The notes: a model not told the origin generated them from the letters alone. A DNA stretch of 64,000 nucleotides from CATQHW01 sp965215345 (GCA_965215345.1 CBDCDL010000002.1:3286001-3350000), one strand, 5' to 3'; numbered from the stretch's first letter, positions 51,869 through 61,402 are shown. Program-made: numbers and translations.

Positions 51869-53303
51869 GGCAGTGGAGATCGACGTGCGCGAAGCGCAGC
51901 TCTTCCTGGATGACGAGGTGATCGAGCAGAGCGTGCGCGTGCAGCGCGTCATCCATCAACCGTTTCGCTACTGGGGCAATCCCGTATACGCCCCTGGCGC
52001 GCCGTGGGAGGGCTCCGGCGTCGTCTACCTGGCCGGCGTGTACATCGACCCGGCCGACGGGCTCTGGAAGCTCTGGTACGCCACGCTGAATCCGCCTGCC
52101 TGTCCGGAGATCACCTACGCGGTCTGCATGCTCGTCTCCGCCGACGGCTTCCACTGGGAGCGGCCGGAGCTGGACGTGGTGCGCGCGCACGACGGCGGCT
52201 GGACCAACATCGTGCTGGACATGGGGCAGGTGGGCGGCACGGGCGCCGCGACCATCCTGCACGAGCCCGCGCACGGCGACGAGCCGTGGACGCTGGTGAT
52301 CAGCTCGTGCGAGGCCGGCACCTGGGACTACAAGGGCTACATCCTGCGCTCCGCCGACGGCGTGCACTGGCGCTGGGAGCGGCCGATGCCGCACGGCGTC
52401 GCCCACGGCATGCACGACCGCTGCACGGCGCTGCGCGGGCCTGACGCGGAGTTCCCGTACGTGCTGCTCAGCCGCGGCAGCGAGGACACGAGGCGCTGGG
52501 GGCTGGTACGCAGCGCCCACCGCGTGGCGATCAACGCGGACGCCGCCGATGGGCCGCCGCGCCGCGTGCTGACGCCTGACCTGGAGGACGACCCGGCGGG
52601 CCAGATCTACCACGCGTACGGCTTCCGCTACGAGAGCACCTACGTCGGGCTGTTCCAGTGGTACTGGGAGCATGACCATCCGTGGGCGGAGATGGAGCTG
52701 TTGACCAGCCGCGACAGCGTCACCTGGCAGCGCCTGCGGCCGCGCAAGCCCTTTTTCTCACCCACGCCCGGCGGCGGCCGGGTGGGAGCCTACGACGCGG
52801 CGCGCACCGACACCGCGCTGTCGCCGCCGGTGCGGACCGCGCACGTGAACGAGGCGGGCTCGCCCGCGCCGAACATGGAGACGCTGTGGTTCTACTCGTG
52901 GGGAGGGCCGGCCATGCACGGCGACCGCCACCTCACCTTCGGCGCCACCATCGGCGTGGCGCAGCTCCGCGGCGACGGCTTCTGCTCGCTGCGCGCCCAC
53001 CGCTTTCCCGGCACGGTGGTCACCAAGCCGTTCCCGTGGCCGGGCGGCAGGCTGCTCGTCAACGCGGTCGGCCTGGGCGGCGGCGGCAACGCCAGCCTGC
53101 GCACGGCCGTGCTGCGCGAGGACCTGTCGGAGATCGACGGCCTGGGGGCCGAGGACGCGGACCCGCTGTCCCGCGACGGCGTCCGCCAGGAGCAAACGTG
53201 GCGTGGCGACGGCGCCGGCATCGAACGGCTGGTCGGCAAGACCGTCCGCCTGCGTTTCCTGTTGGACAACACCGACCTGTACGCGTTCCGCGCGTCCGGC
53301 TGA
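51867..53303 (+). CDS. Beta-propeller glycosidase-like protein (start adjoining the insertion)
   Basis: Protein of 478 residues with propeller-like repeats (GLWKLWYATLNPP, GFHWERPELDV, KGYILRSADGVHWRWE) and a C-terminus ending DNTDLYAFRASG that resembles the end of 35011-36534. The original ribosome site is left of the IS1380-type element; the present upstream sequence, GCCGGGG from the element end, is weak. Translation is probably reduced unless transcription and initiation come from the element. Fold family is inferred from the repeats. Confidence 0.75.
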   Translation: MAVEIDVREAQLFLDDEVIEQSVRVQRVIHQPFRYWGNPVYAPGAPWEGSGVVYLAGVYIDPADGLWKLWYATLNPPACPEITYAVCMLVSADGFHWERPELDVVRAHDGGWTNIVLDMGQVGGTGAATILHEPAHGDEPWTLVISSCEAGTWDYKGYILRSADGVHWRWERPMPHGVAHGMHDRCTALRGPDAEFPYVLLSRGSEDTRRWGLVRSAHRVAINADAADGPPRRVLTPDLEDDPAGQIYHAYGFRYESTYVGLFQWYWEHDHPWAEMELLTSRDSVTWQRLRPRKPFFSPTPGGGRVGAYDAARTDTALSPPVRTAHVNEAGSPAPNMETLWFYSWGGPAMHGDRHLTFGATIGVAQLRGDGFCSLRAHRFPGTVVTKPFPWPGGRLLVNAVGLGGGGNASLRTAVLREDLSEIDGLGAEDADPLSRDGVRQEQTWRGDGAGIERLVGKTVRLRFLLDNTDLYAFRASG

Positions 53304-53320
53304 GAGAGGAGGAAACAGGC

Positions 53321-53353
53321 ATGAACGCCACACCCGAGGAGGCCGACGCATGA
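53321..53353 (+). CDS. Possible 10-residue leader peptide before the dehydratase gene
   Basis: ATG at 53321 follows a very strong AGGAGGAAA site and encodes MNATPEEADA, then stops at a TGA that overlaps the ATG of the next gene (ATGA). The peptide's own codons supply GAGGAGG before the downstream ATG. It may serve only to couple ribosomes to the dehydratase gene. It has no recognisable product function. Confidence 0.4.
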   Translation: MNATPEEADA

Positions 53354-54483
53354 ACAAGACCAGGATCGAGCGGGTCGAGCCCATCCTCTGGGACCGGTGG
53401 TTGCTGCTCAAGGTGTCCTGCGAGGACGGCACTGTCGGCATCGGCGAGGGTGGCGTGCACGGCTGGCAGCGGCCCACCGCGACCATGATCGAAGTGATGG
53501 CCCGCTACCTGGTGGGGCAGGACCCGGACCGCATCGAGCACCACTACCAGTGGCTGTACCGATCGTCGCACTTCATGGGCTCGGTGGTGCAGGGGGCGCT
53601 GTCCGCGATCGACATCGCGCTGTGGGACATCAAGGGAAAGCGGCTGGGCGTGCCGATCCACGACCTGCTGGGCGGCAGGACCCGGGACCGGGTGCGCTGT
53701 TACATGCACGTCCGGGGCGCCACCGCCGAGGATCTGGCCGCCGACGCCCGCGCCAAGGTCGACGCCGGCTTCACGGCCGTCCGCTTCGATCCGTTCGGGC
53801 CGGAGTTCTACCGCCATGCCAGCTTCTCCCGGTGGGCGGACGAGGCGGTGCGCTGGGTGGGCGCGGTGCGCGACGCGGTCGGCGCGGACATCGACCTCTG
53901 CGTGGAGATCCATCGCCGCATGGCGCCTGCCGAATCCATCGCCCTGGGGCGCCGGCTGGAGCGGTTCAGCCCGTTCTTCTACGAGGACCCGATGCTGCCC
54001 GACAGCCCCTCGGTGATGGGCGAGGTGCACGAGCGCTGCAACCTGCCGATCGCGACCGGCGAACGGTTCACCACCATCTTCGAGTTCCAACAGGTGCTGG
54101 AGGCGGGCGGCGCCGCCTACCTGCGCCCGGACCTGTGCCTCTGCGGCGGAATGTCGGGCTGCAAGAAGGTGGCCGCCATGGCCGAGGCGCGGCACGTGAA
54201 GGTGATCCCGCACAACCCGCTCAGCCCGGTCAGCACCGCCGCCTGCGTGCAGCTCGACGCCTGCATCCCGAACTTCGCGCTGCAGGAGTACACCGGCGAG
54301 TCCGAGCCGCCGAAGAGCGAGCTGCTGACCGAGCCCCTGGTCCTGGAGGACGGCTACCTGCTGGTTCCGGACGGTCCGGGCCTGGGCATCGAACTGGACG
54401 ACGCCGCGCTCGCCCGCCATCCCGTTCAGGACAAGGTGCTCGACACCCCGCTCGGCCCTGACGGATCGGTCCGCGACTCCTGA
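53350..54483 (+). CDS. Mandelate racemase/enolase-superfamily protein, second copy
   Basis: Protein of 377 residues with an N-terminal capping domain (GEGGVHGWQRPTATM), the barrel residues DLCVEIHRRM, FYEDPMLP and ATGERF that place three metal-ligand acids, and the PHNPLSPVS motif holding the late catalytic His. It is related to the dehydratase at 22626-23765 but distinct. It probably dehydrates a different sugar acid. It follows the propeller gene and the tiny leader peptide in one operon and ends at a strong hairpin. Confidence 0.9.
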   Translation: MNKTRIERVEPILWDRWLLLKVSCEDGTVGIGEGGVHGWQRPTATMIEVMARYLVGQDPDRIEHHYQWLYRSSHFMGSVVQGALSAIDIALWDIKGKRLGVPIHDLLGGRTRDRVRCYMHVRGATAEDLAADARAKVDAGFTAVRFDPFGPEFYRHASFSRWADEAVRWVGAVRDAVGADIDLCVEIHRRMAPAESIALGRRLERFSPFFYEDPMLPDSPSVMGEVHERCNLPIATGERFTTIFEFQQVLEAGGAAYLRPDLCLCGGMSGCKKVAAMAEARHVKVIPHNPLSPVSTAACVQLDACIPNFALQEYTGESEPPKSELLTEPLVLEDGYLLVPDGPGLGIELDDAALARHPVQDKVLDTPLGPDGSVRDS

Positions 54484-54486
54484 CGA

Positions 54487-54538
54487 CATGCCATGGCCGT
54501 CGTCATGCTGCGCCGTATCATGACGACGGCCCGGCATG
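54487..54538. terminator. Long hairpin, probable bidirectional terminator
   Basis: Arms at 54487-54507 and 54519-54538 pair almost perfectly (CATGCCATGGCCGTCGTCATG with CATGACGACGGCCCGGCATG) around an 11-base loop. It lies between the converging dehydratase and aapP genes. There is no uridine run, so termination may be weak or depend on other factors. Confidence 0.7.
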
Positions 54539-54594
54539 CTCGATCCGGACGTGCCCGGCTGCGGCCGGCGACGGGATCAGGGGCTGGGCGGTTC

Positions 54595-55368
54595 CTACAG
54601 GATCTGGCTCAGGAACAGCTTGGTGCGGTCGGACTGCGGGTGGTTGAAGAACTCGTTCGGGGTGTTCTGCTCGACGATCTGGCCCTCGTCCATGAGCATC
54701 ACCCGGTCGGCGACCTGCGAGGCGAAGCCCATCTCGTGCGTGACGACCAGCATGGTCATGCCGGACTCGGCCACGTCCACCATCACGTCGAGCACCTCCT
54801 TGATCATCTCCGGGTCGAGCGCCGAGGTCGGCTCGTCGAACAGCATGATCTTGGGACGCATGCACAGCGAACGGGCGATCGCCACGCGCTGCTGCTGGCC
54901 GCCGGAAAGCTGGCCCGGGTACTTGTGAGCCTGCTCGGGAATCTTCACCCGTTCCAGGAACTCCATCGCCGCCCCTTCGGCTTCTTCTCGGGAAATCTTC
55001 CGCACCCAGATCGGGGCCAGCGTGCAATTCTGCAGCACCGTCAGGTGCGGGAACAGGTTGAACTGCTGGAACACCATGCCGACCTCGCGGCGGATGGCGT
55101 CGATGTTCTTGAGGTCGTTGGTGAGCTCGGTACCGTCCACCACGATCGACCCCTGCTGGTGCTCCTCCAGTCGGTTGATGCAGCGGATCAGCGTCGACTT
55201 GCCGGACCCGGAGGGGCCGCAGATGACGATGCGCTCTCGCGGCGCCACCTCCAGCTCGATATCGCGCAGCACGTGCAGCGTGCCGAACCACTTGTTGAGG
55301 CCGGCGATACGGATGATCGGCTGTTCGGCAGGCGACTGGTCGGCAGGCGACTGGTCGGTATCCGACAT
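54595..55368 (-). CDS. aapP: Polar amino-acid ABC transporter ATPase
   Basis: ATPase of 257 residues with the P-loop GPSGSGKST, QQFNLFPH (Q-loop), LSGGQQQR signature, LFDEPTSALDP Walker B and the switch His in VTHEMGF. This is the GlnQ/AapP group that powers uptake of polar amino acids. The first about 15 residues are a short repeat (DQSPADQSPAEQP). It is the last gene of the operon aapJQMP. Confidence 0.92.
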   Translation of the reverse strand: MSDTDQSPADQSPAEQPIIRIAGLNKWFGTLHVLRDIELEVAPRERIVICGPSGSGKSTLIRCINRLEEHQQGSIVVDGTELTNDLKNIDAIRREVGMVFQQFNLFPHLTVLQNCTLAPIWVRKISREEAEGAAMEFLERVKIPEQAHKYPGQLSGGQQQRVAIARSLCMRPKIMLFDEPTSALDPEMIKEVLDVMVDVAESGMTMLVVTHEMGFASQVADRVMLMDEGQIVEQNTPNEFFNHPQSDRTKLFLSQIL

Positions 55369-55387
55369 GCGGTGCTCCCTTGTGTTC

Positions 55388-56500
55388 CTAGCGCCCGGTG
55401 GTGTCGAGGCGCTTCTCCAGGTTGATCGAGTAGCGCGACATGGAGAAACAGATCACGAAGAAGAATAACGACGCGATCAGGAACGTCTCGTAGTCGACGC
55501 TGCCGATCCACTCCGGATTGGTCTGCAGCAGACGGGCTTGGCCCAGGATGTCGAACATGCCGATGGTGACCACCAGCGTGGTGTCCTTGAACAGTCCGAT
55601 GAAGGTGTTGACGATCCCCGGGATCGCGATCTTGAGCGCCTGCGGCAGCACGATCAGGCGCATCATCTTCCAGTAGCTCAAGCCGACCGATTGCGCCGCC
55701 TCGAACTGACCGCGCGGAATCGCCTGCAGGCCGCCGCGGATCACCTCCGCCATGTAGGCGGAGGCAAACGCGGATATCATGATCATCACGCGGATGAGCT
55801 GGCTCAGGGATACGCCGGGCGGCAGAAACAACTGCAGGATCACCACCGCCACGAACAGCAGCGTGATCAGCGGCACGCCGCGCACCACCTCGATGAAGGC
55901 GGTCGAGCCGATGCGCACCGCCGGCAGCCGGGAGCGCCGGCCGAGCGCCAGCAGGATGCCGATCGGCAGCGACAGCACGATGCCGGCCAGACCGGCGACC
56001 AGGTTGAGCATGAAGCCGCCGAACTTGTCGGTGGGGATGCTCGAAAGCCCGAACCCGCCCACCAGCAGGACGGCGGCGATCACCGGGTAGGCGAACGAGA
56101 ACCAACGGCCGTAGCGGGCGTAGGGCAGGGTGTCGAACAAGAGGTACGCCACCGCCGGGACCAGCAGGACCAGCGCGACGTTGACCCTCCAGTACGCGTC
56201 GGCCGGGTAGAAGCCGTACAGGAACTGGGTGATGCGCTGATCAAGCCACGCCCAGCAGGCGCCGTCGCCGGTGCAGTCCTCACCGCTGATGCCGGCGAAG
56301 TCGGCGTCGAGCAGCGCCCAGGCGAACAGCGGCGGCACGATGCGCACCAGCACCAGCAGCGCGGCAAGGGTCAACAGCGTGTTGAGCCAGCTCGAGAACA
56401 GGTTGGCGCGCAGCCAGCCGATCAACCCGGTGGTGGTCATCGGCGCCGGCCGGCCGGGGATCATGTCGGCCCGGCTGCGGAAGAAGGCTCGGTCGCTCAT
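55388..56500 (-). CDS. aapM: Amino-acid ABC transporter permease, AapM type
   Basis: Permease of 370 residues, longer than GlnP-type proteins because of an extra N-terminal membrane region and a periplasmic segment (residues about 70-100, with two Cys in EDCTGDGACW), which is the hallmark of AapM/BztC-type subunits. The ABC-contact loop is QFEAAQSVGLSYWKMMRLIVLPQA. The frame extends to 57244 as a shadow. ATG 56500 overlaps the aapQ stop (ATGA). It forms a heterodimer with AapQ. Confidence 0.9.
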   Translation of the reverse strand: MSDRAFFRSRADMIPGRPAPMTTTGLIGWLRANLFSSWLNTLLTLAALLVLVRIVPPLFAWALLDADFAGISGEDCTGDGACWAWLDQRITQFLYGFYPADAYWRVNVALVLLVPAVAYLLFDTLPYARYGRWFSFAYPVIAAVLLVGGFGLSSIPTDKFGGFMLNLVAGLAGIVLSLPIGILLALGRRSRLPAVRIGSTAFIEVVRGVPLITLLFVAVVILQLFLPPGVSLSQLIRVMIMISAFASAYMAEVIRGGLQAIPRGQFEAAQSVGLSYWKMMRLIVLPQALKIAIPGIVNTFIGLFKDTTLVVTIGMFDILGQARLLQTNPEWIGSVDYETFLIASLFFFVICFSMSRYSINLEKRLDTTGR

Positions 56501-57630
56501 CGTTCGAGCAGCGCGATGCGCCGATTGTACCAGTTCATCAGCGCCGAGGTGACCAGGCTGAACGTCAGGTAGGTGAGCATGTAGATGGAAATCACCTCCA
56601 GCGCCTGGCCGCTCTGGTTGAGGACGGTGTCGCCGATGGAGACCAGGTCCTGGTAGCCGATGGCGACCGCAAGCGAAGAGTTCTTGGTCAGGTTCAGGTA
56701 CTGACTGGTCAGCGGCGGCACGATGGCGCGCAGCGCCTGCGGCAGGATGATCCGGCGCAGCGTGAGGCCGCGCGCCAAGCCCAGGGCGCCGGCCGCCTCG
56801 GTCTGGCCCTTGCCGACCGACAGGATGCCGGCGCGCACGATCTCCGAGATGAAGGCCCCGGTATAGGTGGACAGGGCAAGCCACAGCGCCACCAGCTCCG
56901 GGGTCACGTTGAACCCGCCCTGCAGATTGAACCTGCCCATCACCGCCACGTCGAGCTGAACCGGCCGGCCCAGCACGAAGAAGGCTGCCACCGGCAGGCC
57001 GGCGATCAGTCCCAGCGCGGTCCAGCCGAGGGGGAACCGGCGGCCGGTCGCATCCTGGCGCGCCCGTGCCCAGCGCGCGAGCACGAGCGTGGCTCCCAGA
57101 CCGACGGCGAGCGCCACGAACACGAACGCCGCATCGGGTTCGAGCACCGGCGCCGGCAGCCGGATGCCGCGGTTGTTGAGGAAGATCGCGTCGGCGACGG
57201 CGATGCTGTCGCGCACGCGCGGCAACGCCAGCAGGATGACCCACCAGAAGATCACCTGCAGCAGCAGCGGCACGTTGCGGGTGAACTCCACGTAGACGGT
57301 GACGATGCGGCTGACCAGGAAGTTGCCCGACAGCCTCAGGATACCGGCCAGGAAGCCGACGATGGTCGCCGCGACGATGCCCAGTGCGGCCACCAGCAGG
57401 GTGTTGAGCCCGCCGACCAGGAACGCCCGCCCGTAGGTGTGCGTCGAGTCGTAGGGAATGAGGCGCTGGTTGATGTCGAACGACGCGGTGTCGAACAGAA
57501 AGCCGTACCCGGACGCGAGGCCGGCCCGCTGCAGGTTGGCGACGGTGTTGGACGCGACGAAGGCGACCAGCAACGCCACCCCCAGCACCAACAGGAGCTG
57601 CAGGGCGGCGCCGCGCGCAGGACCGCCCAT
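56497..57630 (-). CDS. aapQ: Amino-acid ABC transporter permease, AapQ type
   Basis: Permease of 377 residues with TVYVEFTRNVPLLLQVIFWW and the contact loop QTEAAGALGLARGLTLRRIILPQA. Its length again indicates the AapQ/BztB class with an inserted loop. A longer version starting at 57693 would overlap the end of aapJ; the ATG at 57630, with AGGA upstream, is preferred. It lies 28 bases after aapJ. Substrates of this class are general L-amino acids. Confidence 0.9.
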   Translation of the reverse strand: MGGPARGAALQLLLVLGVALLVAFVASNTVANLQRAGLASGYGFLFDTASFDINQRLIPYDSTHTYGRAFLVGGLNTLLVAALGIVAATIVGFLAGILRLSGNFLVSRIVTVYVEFTRNVPLLLQVIFWWVILLALPRVRDSIAVADAIFLNNRGIRLPAPVLEPDAAFVFVALAVGLGATLVLARWARARQDATGRRFPLGWTALGLIAGLPVAAFFVLGRPVQLDVAVMGRFNLQGGFNVTPELVALWLALSTYTGAFISEIVRAGILSVGKGQTEAAGALGLARGLTLRRIILPQALRAIVPPLTSQYLNLTKNSSLAVAIGYQDLVSIGDTVLNQSGQALEVISIYMLTYLTFSLVTSALMNWYNRRIALLER

Positions 57631-57658
57631 GAGCGATCCTGCGCCGGTCGGCTTAGGC

Positions 57659-58687
57659 TTAGCGGAACGGCGGCGCGTAGAGGATGCCTCCATCCTTGTA
57701 CAGCGCGTTCAGCCCCCGCTGCAGGCCCAGCTTGGTGTCCGGGCCGACGTATCGATCGAAGATCTCCGCGTAGTTGCCTTCCGCGGCGATGGCGTGGACG
57801 GCCCAGTCGCCGTCCAGCCCCAGCATCATGCCGTAGCTGCCTTCCGAGCCGAGCATGCGATTGACCTCAGGATTGTCGGTGCCCATCGCCATGTCCATCA
57901 CGTTGTCCTGCGTGATGCCGTGCTCCTCGGCGATGATCAACGCATTGAGCACCCAGCGCGCGATGTCGGCCCACTGGTCATCCCCCTGGCGGACCAGCGG
58001 CCCCAGCGGCTCCTTGGAGATGATCTCCGGGAACACCATGTGCGCGTCGGGATCTTCGAAGGTCGCCTTGGTCGCGGCCAGACCCGAGGCATCCGTGGTG
58101 TACACGTCACAGCGCTCCGCTTCGTAGCCGGCGCGCGCCTCGGCGTTGGTCTCGATCGGCACCGGCTCGTAGCTCAGGTCGTGGACGCGAAAGAAGTCCG
58201 CCAGGTTGAGCTCGGTGGTGGTGCCGGTCTGGATGCAGATCGAGGCGCCGTCCAGCTCCGTGGCACTCGTGATCCCCAGCGACGTGCGGCCGATGAAGCC
58301 TTGCCCGTCGTAGTAGTTGACGCCGATGAAGGTAAAGCCCAGGTCGACGTCGCGCGACAAGGTCCAGGTGGTATTGCGCGACAGCACGTCGATCTCGCCC
58401 GACTGCAGCGCCGGGAACCGGCTCTTGCCGGTCAGGTTGACGTAACTGACCTTGTCCGGATCTCCCAGCACCGCGGCGGCCAGCGCCCGGCAGTAGGCCA
58501 CGTCGAACCCGGTCCAGTTGCCCATGTCGTCGGTGAACGCGAAGCCGGCCAGACCGGTGTTGATCCCGCACTTCAGTTCGTCGGCGTCCTGTACGGCGGC
58601 GAGCGTCTGCGCCTGCAGCGCAACGGCCCCCACGACCGCGAGTGCGGCGGCCAGTCCGACCGCCTTGATGCGAGTTGTCTTCCTCAT
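57659..58687 (-). CDS. aapJ: Periplasmic amino-acid-binding protein of an ABC importer
   Basis: Protein of 342 residues with a signal peptide ending LQAQTL or nearby and the typical AapJ layout: CGINTGLAGFAF, GFDVAYCRALAAAVLGDP, QSGEIDVLSRNTTWTLSRD and GVNYYDGQGF. The last two contain the conserved amino-acid-binding residues of this class. It is the first and probably most strongly expressed gene of the operon. A GGAG site precedes ATG 58687; the frame extends to 58810 without a better start. Confidence 0.93.
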   Translation of the reverse strand: MRKTTRIKAVGLAAALAVVGAVALQAQTLAAVQDADELKCGINTGLAGFAFTDDMGNWTGFDVAYCRALAAAVLGDPDKVSYVNLTGKSRFPALQSGEIDVLSRNTTWTLSRDVDLGFTFIGVNYYDGQGFIGRTSLGITSATELDGASICIQTGTTTELNLADFFRVHDLSYEPVPIETNAEARAGYEAERCDVYTTDASGLAATKATFEDPDAHMVFPEIISKEPLGPLVRQGDDQWADIARWVLNALIIAEEHGITQDNVMDMAMGTDNPEVNRMLGSEGSYGMMLGLDGDWAVHAIAAEGNYAEIFDRYVGPDTKLGLQRGLNALYKDGGILYAPPFR

Positions 58688-58836
58688 CAGTTCTCCGCTC
58701 CTCCTTGATTGTCGGATGGTGATTCTGCGGGCACTCCATGTGCCCTGCCAATGTAGCGAACGCAGTCTATCGGCTGGACGTTCGCATGACAACGGGCCGC
58801 ATTGCCTCATCGAAAATCCACACGAACGGAAACCGG

Positions 58837-58862
58837 TGCCTCATCGAAACATCCACACGAAC
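58837..58862 (+). repeat. Inner left terminal repeat of the integrase-type element
   Basis: Second copy of the left-end repeat (TGCCTCATCGAAACATCC and following bases), 34 bases inside the first. The right end has an equivalent pair in reverse orientation. Confidence 0.65.
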
Positions 58863-58896
58863 GGCCAGCCCATCATCAGGGCGGAGGTCGGAGGAG

Positions 58897-59805
58897 ATGG
58901 GGCTCACCATGGCTCAACGAAAAGCGGTCACCAGAGAGATGGCCAACCGGTACCGACGCGCCAGCAAGCGACAGAAGGCGGCGATGCTCGATCAGTTCGT
59001 CGAGCTGCACGGCTGCACCCGCCACCACGCCGGGTGGCTGCTGCGCATGTGGGGCAGGACGGTGTTCGAGCGCCGCGACGGCGAACTGGTCAAGATCGTG
59101 GTCGGCCAGCGCCGCCGGCGGCGCCAGGGCCGCCGCATCTACGACGAGCAGGTCCTCGCCGCGCTGACGAAGGTCTGGTACCTGTTCGGCTGCCTGTGCG
59201 GCAAACGGCTGGTGGCGGTCCTGCGCACGCAACTGCCGGTGCTGGAGAAGTTTGGCGAACTCGCCGTGGACCCCGACACGCGCCGGAAGCTCACTGGCAT
59301 CAGCGCCGCCACCATCGACCGGCTGCTGCGCACCGAGAAGCGGCGTATGCGCATACGCGGGCGCTCCCATACCAAGCCGACCACGCGGTTGATGAACCAG
59401 ATCCCGATCCGCACCTTCACCGAGTGGCAGGAGGCACGGCCCGGCGAACTCGGCGCCGATCTGGTCGGCCACGACGGCGGGCTCACCGGCGGCGAGCATG
59501 CCTTCACCCTGGTGCTCACCGACCGGGTGACGCAGTGGACGGAGGTTCGCGCCGTACTGAACAAGGCGCAGAAGTGGGTCTTCCAGGCGCTGCTGCTGAT
59601 TCGCTCGTGGTTGCCGTTCGCCCTGCGCGCCCTGCACACCGACAGCGGCAGCGAGTTCATCAACCACCACCTGCACCGCTACTGCGAGCAGGAGCGCATC
59701 GACTTTACCCGTTCGCGGCCCAACCCGCAAGAACGACGTAAGCGACCGGCGAAACCAGTCTCTATGAAGCCGGCGGCGGCGGACGTGCAGTGGGCAGGAG
59801 TGTAA
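58897..59805 (+). pseudogene. Integrase-type transposase, N-terminal part, cut by IS66
   Basis: An N-terminal helix-turn-helix region (FVELHGCTRHHAGWLLRMW) is followed by a retroviral-integrase-type core with Asp in LGADLVGHDGG and Asp in ALHTDSGSEFINH. The third acidic residue (Glu in FTEQKNNDV) is on the other side of the IS66 element at about 62210. Reading past 59737 enters IS66 sequence and stops at 59805. An additional base in the C-run at about 59724 also puts the two halves out of phase. Confidence 0.82.
59730..59737 (+). repeat. IS66 target duplication AGAACGAC, left copy
   Basis: AGAACGAC here is repeated at 62186-62193, exactly outside the GTAAGCG and CGCTTAC ends of the IS66 element. 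Eight bases is the usual duplication for IS66. Confidence 0.9.
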
Positions 59806-61402
59806 GGTAGTCAGCGCGGGTGCGCGCATGGGGCAGCTTCTCGAACAGCTCGCGCAGATACCAGTACGGCTCGCGGCGGTTGGCCTTGGCGGTCTCGATC
59901 AGGCTGTACAGGATCGCGCTCGCCGCCGCTCCGCGCGGGCTTCCAGAGAACAGCCAGTTCTTGCGGCCCACCACGAACGGCCGGATCGCCTGCTCGCAGG
60001 CGTTGTTGTCCGGCGTGAGCTGCGGGTGTTCCAGATAGCGGATCAGCTTCGGCCACTCACCGAGCGCGAAGGCGACCGCCTTGCCGAGCGCCGAGCCGGG
60101 CAGCACCTGATCGCGTTTGTCCTGCAGCCAGCGGTGGAACGTGTCGAGCACCGGCTGTACCTGTGCGCGCCGCGCGGCCACGAATCCCGCCGGATCCTCC
60201 TTGCGGTGCTTCGCTAGCTGCGCCTCGGCGCGGTACAGCTTGGCGATGAACCCCAGCGCTTGCAGCGCCGCTCCGACGCGGCCGGACACCTTGCCCAGCG
60301 CGTCGGCGGCCTCTTTGAACGCTCGGCGCACGTGCGCCCAACAGCCCACGTGCACGATGCCGGGCTGCGCGCACGGACGCGTGTAGCCGTCGTAGCCGTC
60401 GGTCTGCACGTAGCCTTGGTAGTCGTCGATGATCTGGAAGGCCACCCGCGCGGCGCGGCTGGGCTCATAGCGATAGACCAGCACCGGCTCATCAGGCGGG
60501 CCGCCGCGGGCCACCCACACGTAGCTGAGATCGGTGTTGGCGCGCTCGTGCTCCTTGAGCACCTGCACGGTGGTCTCGTCGATCTGCAGCGTCGGCCCAC
60601 TGCGCAGCTTGTCGAGCAACGCCGCCATCAACGGCTGGCAGGCGCCGGCGGCCGCGATCATCCAGTCCGACATCGTGCGCCGCGACAACTCGACTCCAAG
60701 GCGCGCGAACTGCCGCTCCTGCCGATACAGCGGCAGCGCGTCGCAGAACTTCGCCGTGGCGATGAACGCCAGCAGCCCCTCCGAGGCCAGGCCCTTCGGG
60801 ATCAGCGCCGCTGGCGGCGGCGCCACCCGGACCGCCGGATGCCCTTCGTCGCCGGAGCCCTCGCAGTGATGGCAGGCGTACTTGGGCCGCACCGTGCGGA
60901 TCACCTGCACCTGCGGCGGGATCACGTCGAGCTTCTCGGAGGTGTCCTCGCCGATGCGCACCAAGCGGTGGCCGCACTCACACTGCTTGTCCTGCTCGGT
61001 CAGGTCGATGACCTGCTCGACGCGCGGCAGCGCCTGCGGCAGCGGTCTGCGCCGCGGGCGACGGCGGGTTCGCTCAAGCACTTCGGCGGTCGCCTCATCC
61101 GGGGGCGGCTCAGCGGGCGCTTGGTCCTCTGGGGGGTCGGTGTCGGCGGCGTGTTCGACCTCATCGAACAGCCGGATCTGCTGCAGCTCGGCGGCGGTGA
61201 GTTGTTCGCTGCTGCGGCCGTACAGCTTGTTCTTGAACCACGCCACCTGCTCTTCGTAGAGATCCAGCTTCTTGTTCAGTGCTCGGAGTTTCGTGTCCAG
61301 CTCACCGTTTTTCGCCGTCAGCTCGTCCTTCTCCAGGATCAGACGGCGATTCTCTTCGCGCAACGCATCGCGTTGTTCGGCGACCGGTAGAGCGCTGGAC
61401 AT
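59762..61402 (-). CDS. tnpC: IS66 transposase TnpC
   Basis: Protein of 546 residues with an N-terminal coiled coil (ALREENRRLILEKDELTAKNG), a zinc-finger-like cysteine pair in CECGHRLVRIGED and CHHCEG, the DDE catalytic core (LQIDETTVQVL, GYVQTDGYDGY) and the C-terminal NNACEQAIRPFVVGRKNWLF characteristic of IS66. Full length and uninterrupted. It starts 43 bases after tnpB. Confidence 0.94.
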   Translation of the reverse strand: MSSALPVAEQRDALREENRRLILEKDELTAKNGELDTKLRALNKKLDLYEEQVAWFKNKLYGRSSEQLTAAELQQIRLFDEVEHAADTDPPEDQAPAEPPPDEATAEVLERTRRRPRRRPLPQALPRVEQVIDLTEQDKQCECGHRLVRIGEDTSEKLDVIPPQVQVIRTVRPKYACHHCEGSGDEGHPAVRVAPPPAALIPKGLASEGLLAFIATAKFCDALPLYRQERQFARLGVELSRRTMSDWMIAAAGACQPLMAALLDKLRSGPTLQIDETTVQVLKEHERANTDLSYVWVARGGPPDEPVLVYRYEPSRAARVAFQIIDDYQGYVQTDGYDGYTRPCAQPGIVHVGCWAHVRRAFKEAADALGKVSGRVGAALQALGFIAKLYRAEAQLAKHRKEDPAGFVAARRAQVQPVLDTFHRWLQDKRDQVLPGSALGKAVAFALGEWPKLIRYLEHPQLTPDNNACEQAIRPFVVGRKNWLFSGSPRGAAASAILYSLIETAKANRREPYWYLRELFEKLPHARTRADYLTLLPTARPPPPAS

